Origin: Lentilactobacillus rapi DSM 19907 = JCM 15042
GTDB lineage: Bacteria > Bacillota > Bacilli > Lactobacillales > Lactobacillaceae
Direction: 5' to 3'
DNA: 45,044 bases
Assembly: GCF_001436255.1 (NCBI RefSeq)
Contig: NZ_AZEI01000048.1
Span: 1-45,044, forward strand
Numbering within the stretch: position 1 is the first letter of the stretch; each line of letters opens with the position of its first letter. Made by a program: the position numbers and the translations under genes. Under the pieces are notes generated by a model, which ran no database searches, had not been told where the DNA came from, and worked only from the letters and a program-made list of their open reading frames with translations. Shown here in pieces: positions 44,076-45,044 of this stretch.

Positions 44076-44345
44076 TTACCAGCTGGCTTTGTGAACACCA
44101 GGAATTTGACCAAGATGGGCATACTTTCTAAAGTTCAATCTCGACATATCAAACTTGCTCATGTAGCCTCGGGGACGGCCATCTAGATGATCTCGGTTGC
44201 GAAGCCGGTTCGGGTTAGAATCCTTAGGTAACTTGCGCAATGCTTCATAGTCACCCTTTGCCTTTAATTCACGTCTCAATACCGTATACTTGGCAATCAA
44301 CTTCTTTTGTTTTTCTGCTTTTGCAATTTTAGATTTTTTTGCCAC
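44076..44345 (-). CDS. rpsN: Ribosomal protein S14, zinc-independent type
   Basis: An 89-residue protein ([17 protein letters not shown], then [30 protein letters not shown] and a C-terminal VHKASW). It lacks the CxxC pairs of the zinc-binding S14 and is the longer C-minus form that replaces it under zinc shortage. It follows rpmG by 16 bases in an operon behind a Zur-like box. It starts after AGGAGGAATGAGTAGTGGC. Confidence 0.97.
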   Translation of the reverse strand: MAKKSKIAKAEKQKKLIAKYTVLRRELKAKGDYEALRKLPKDSNPNRLRNRDHLDGRPRGYMSKFDMSRLNFRKYAHLGQIPGVHKASW

Positions 44346-44361
44346 TACTCATTCCTCCTAT

Positions 44362-44511
44362 TTATTTAACTTCTCGAAAAAGTGCTTTTCGTTGCAATTT
44401 TGGTGAATACTTTTTGAGCTCAAGTCGATCTGGATTGTTAGTTAGGTTCTTGCTGGTCAAGTAAAGTCGCTCTTTGGTCTCAACGCATTCCAGAACAATA
44501 TTTTTTCTCAT
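44362..44511 (-). CDS. rpmG: Ribosomal protein L33, zinc-independent type
   Basis: A 49-residue protein ([19 protein letters not shown], then [20 protein letters not shown]). Only one cysteine (C9) is left of the four that bind zinc in the usual form, so this is the C-minus paralogue. It is the first gene of the operon rpmG-rpsN-41-residue protein. It starts after AGGAGAGGTGGTTGGC. Confidence 0.96.
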   Translation of the reverse strand: MRKNIVLECVETKERLYLTSKNLTNNPDRLELKKYSPKLQRKALFREVK

Positions 44512-44546
44512 GCCAACCACCTCTCCTGCCATTTTTTACATTTTTG

Positions 44547-44573
44547 TTTAAACAGTAATCATTACGTTTTACA
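44547..44573 (-). promoter_or_regulatory. Putative Zur box upstream of rpmG
   Basis: The core GTAATCATTAC (44555-44565) is a perfect palindrome around C and matches the centre of the Firmicutes Zur consensus TCGTAATNATTACGA; the outer bases are partly conserved. It lies 44 bp upstream of rpmG. Repression when zinc is available would switch the zinc-free L33 and S14 on only during zinc starvation. Confidence 0.8.
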
Positions 44574-44614
44574 ATTATGCCACGATCAGAATTTATGTCA
44601 AGGAAATTTTGACA

Positions 44615-44653
44615 TAAAAATGGAACAAAACATTTCTGCTTTGTTCCATTTTC
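44615..44653. terminator. Intrinsic terminator
   Basis: AAAATGGAACAAA pairs with TTTGTTCCATTTT. On the minus strand it follows the small membrane protein gene that ends at 44672. Confidence 0.85.
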
Positions 44654-44671
44654 GTTAAAGATAAATAGTCA

Positions 44672-44956
44672 TCATAGTGTTCCATGCTTTTTTCGCTGAT
44701 AGTAAATTATTTCGTCAGCTAAAGCAACAATCCAAAAGCCGATTGCTAACCAGCTGGCGTCACTAGTATCTCCAACATTCAAATACCAACTGATTACGGT
44801 CATGCTTGTGAACCCAATTACTAATGGCCAGATAACTTTCCTCTTGGTAGGCCATTGAGAAAGAGTTGATTTCCCCATCAATTGTTCTTTGAAATTTCTA
44901 ATCCGCATCATGACTAAAACATTAAATAATGCGATCAATAATAACAGTGCGCCCAT
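44672..44956 (-). CDS. Small membrane protein, unknown function
   Basis: A 94-residue protein with three spans (LLLLIALFNVLVMM, VIWPLVIGFTSMTVISWYL and WLAIGFWIVALADEIIYY) and a basic loop between the first and second (RIRNFKEQLMGKSTLSQWPTKRK). It ends QRKKHGTL. It is complete within the window. No family is recognised. Confidence 0.65.
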   Translation of the reverse strand: MGALLLLIALFNVLVMMRIRNFKEQLMGKSTLSQWPTKRKVIWPLVIGFTSMTVISWYLNVGDTSDASWLAIGFWIVALADEIIYYQRKKHGTL

Positions 44957-45044
44957 GATTCCTTGATGCTTTATAAAGATGAAACTTCCTAAGAAACTGT
45001 TTGAGATCTCTAAAAGCGGCGTAGGAAAACTGAGACAAACGCTA

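Overview
The window looks like the chromosome of a member of the Lactobacillaceae, probably one of the heterofermentative groups (Lentilactobacillus or a neighbour; inference). The signs are low to middling GC, strong AGGAGG ribosome binding sites, an adenosylcobalamin-dependent ribonucleotide reductase, a malolactic enzyme with a fumarase, a D-lactate dehydrogenase family gene, an LPXTG surface protein, a very large LRR/MucBP/DUF5776 surface protein, and Fst-type type I toxins. No tRNA, rRNA, CRISPR array, insertion sequence or phage genes were found.

Layout. 0-6 kb: two exporter-like ABC pairs (777-2219 and 3909-6021), with a secreted protein translationally coupled to a small XRE regulator between them. 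6-9 kb: a 2.5-kb LPXTG surface-protein gene flanked by two directly repeated structured elements. 9.1-10 kb: tenA under a TPP riboswitch. 10-12.4 kb: three tandem paralogous small membrane proteins, a duplicated-domain protein and an orphan DinJ/RelB antitoxin. 12.4-15.8 kb: an Rrf2 regulator and MFS exporter sharing operators, then two divergent XRE-membrane regulators. 15.9-20.2 kb: a B12 block, with rtpR behind two NrdR boxes, a third structured element and a PduO-type cobalamin adenosyltransferase, then a PuuD-like hydrolase. 20.4-26.6 kb: a D-lactate dehydrogenase family gene and the 1,628-residue surface protein. 26.7-30.8 kb: a LysR regulator divergent from a malolactic enzyme-fumarase operon. 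30.9-34.6 kb: CPBP protease, rhodanese, another XRE-membrane regulator, and a secreted protein behind three palindromes spaced exactly 40 bp apart. 34.9-37.2 kb: a third ABC pair. 37.2-38 kb: two tandem Fst/par-type toxin-antitoxin loci. 38.5-43.6 kb: a seven-gene operon of tiny proteins, mostly membrane, followed by more XRE-membrane regulators and small membrane or secreted proteins. 43.9-44.6 kb: a zinc-starvation ribosomal operon (rpmG, rpsN, a 41-residue protein) behind a Zur-like box.

Several parts fit together. PduO makes the coenzyme that RtpR needs, and NrdR would tune rtpR to the dNTP pool. Fumarase and malolactic enzyme would turn fumarate into lactate and CO2. The TPP riboswitch would tune TenA-based thiamine salvage.

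The least explained material is non-coding: (i) a roughly 120-nt element present three times with compensatory changes in four or five stems, two copies starting directly after a stop codon; (ii) a second 3'-end element downstream of five genes; (iii) the duplicated par loci, whose direct repeats have co-diverged; (iv) the 40-bp phased palindromes. Two operons of tiny membrane proteins, each ending in a soluble helical protein, are the best candidates for an undescribed protein system.
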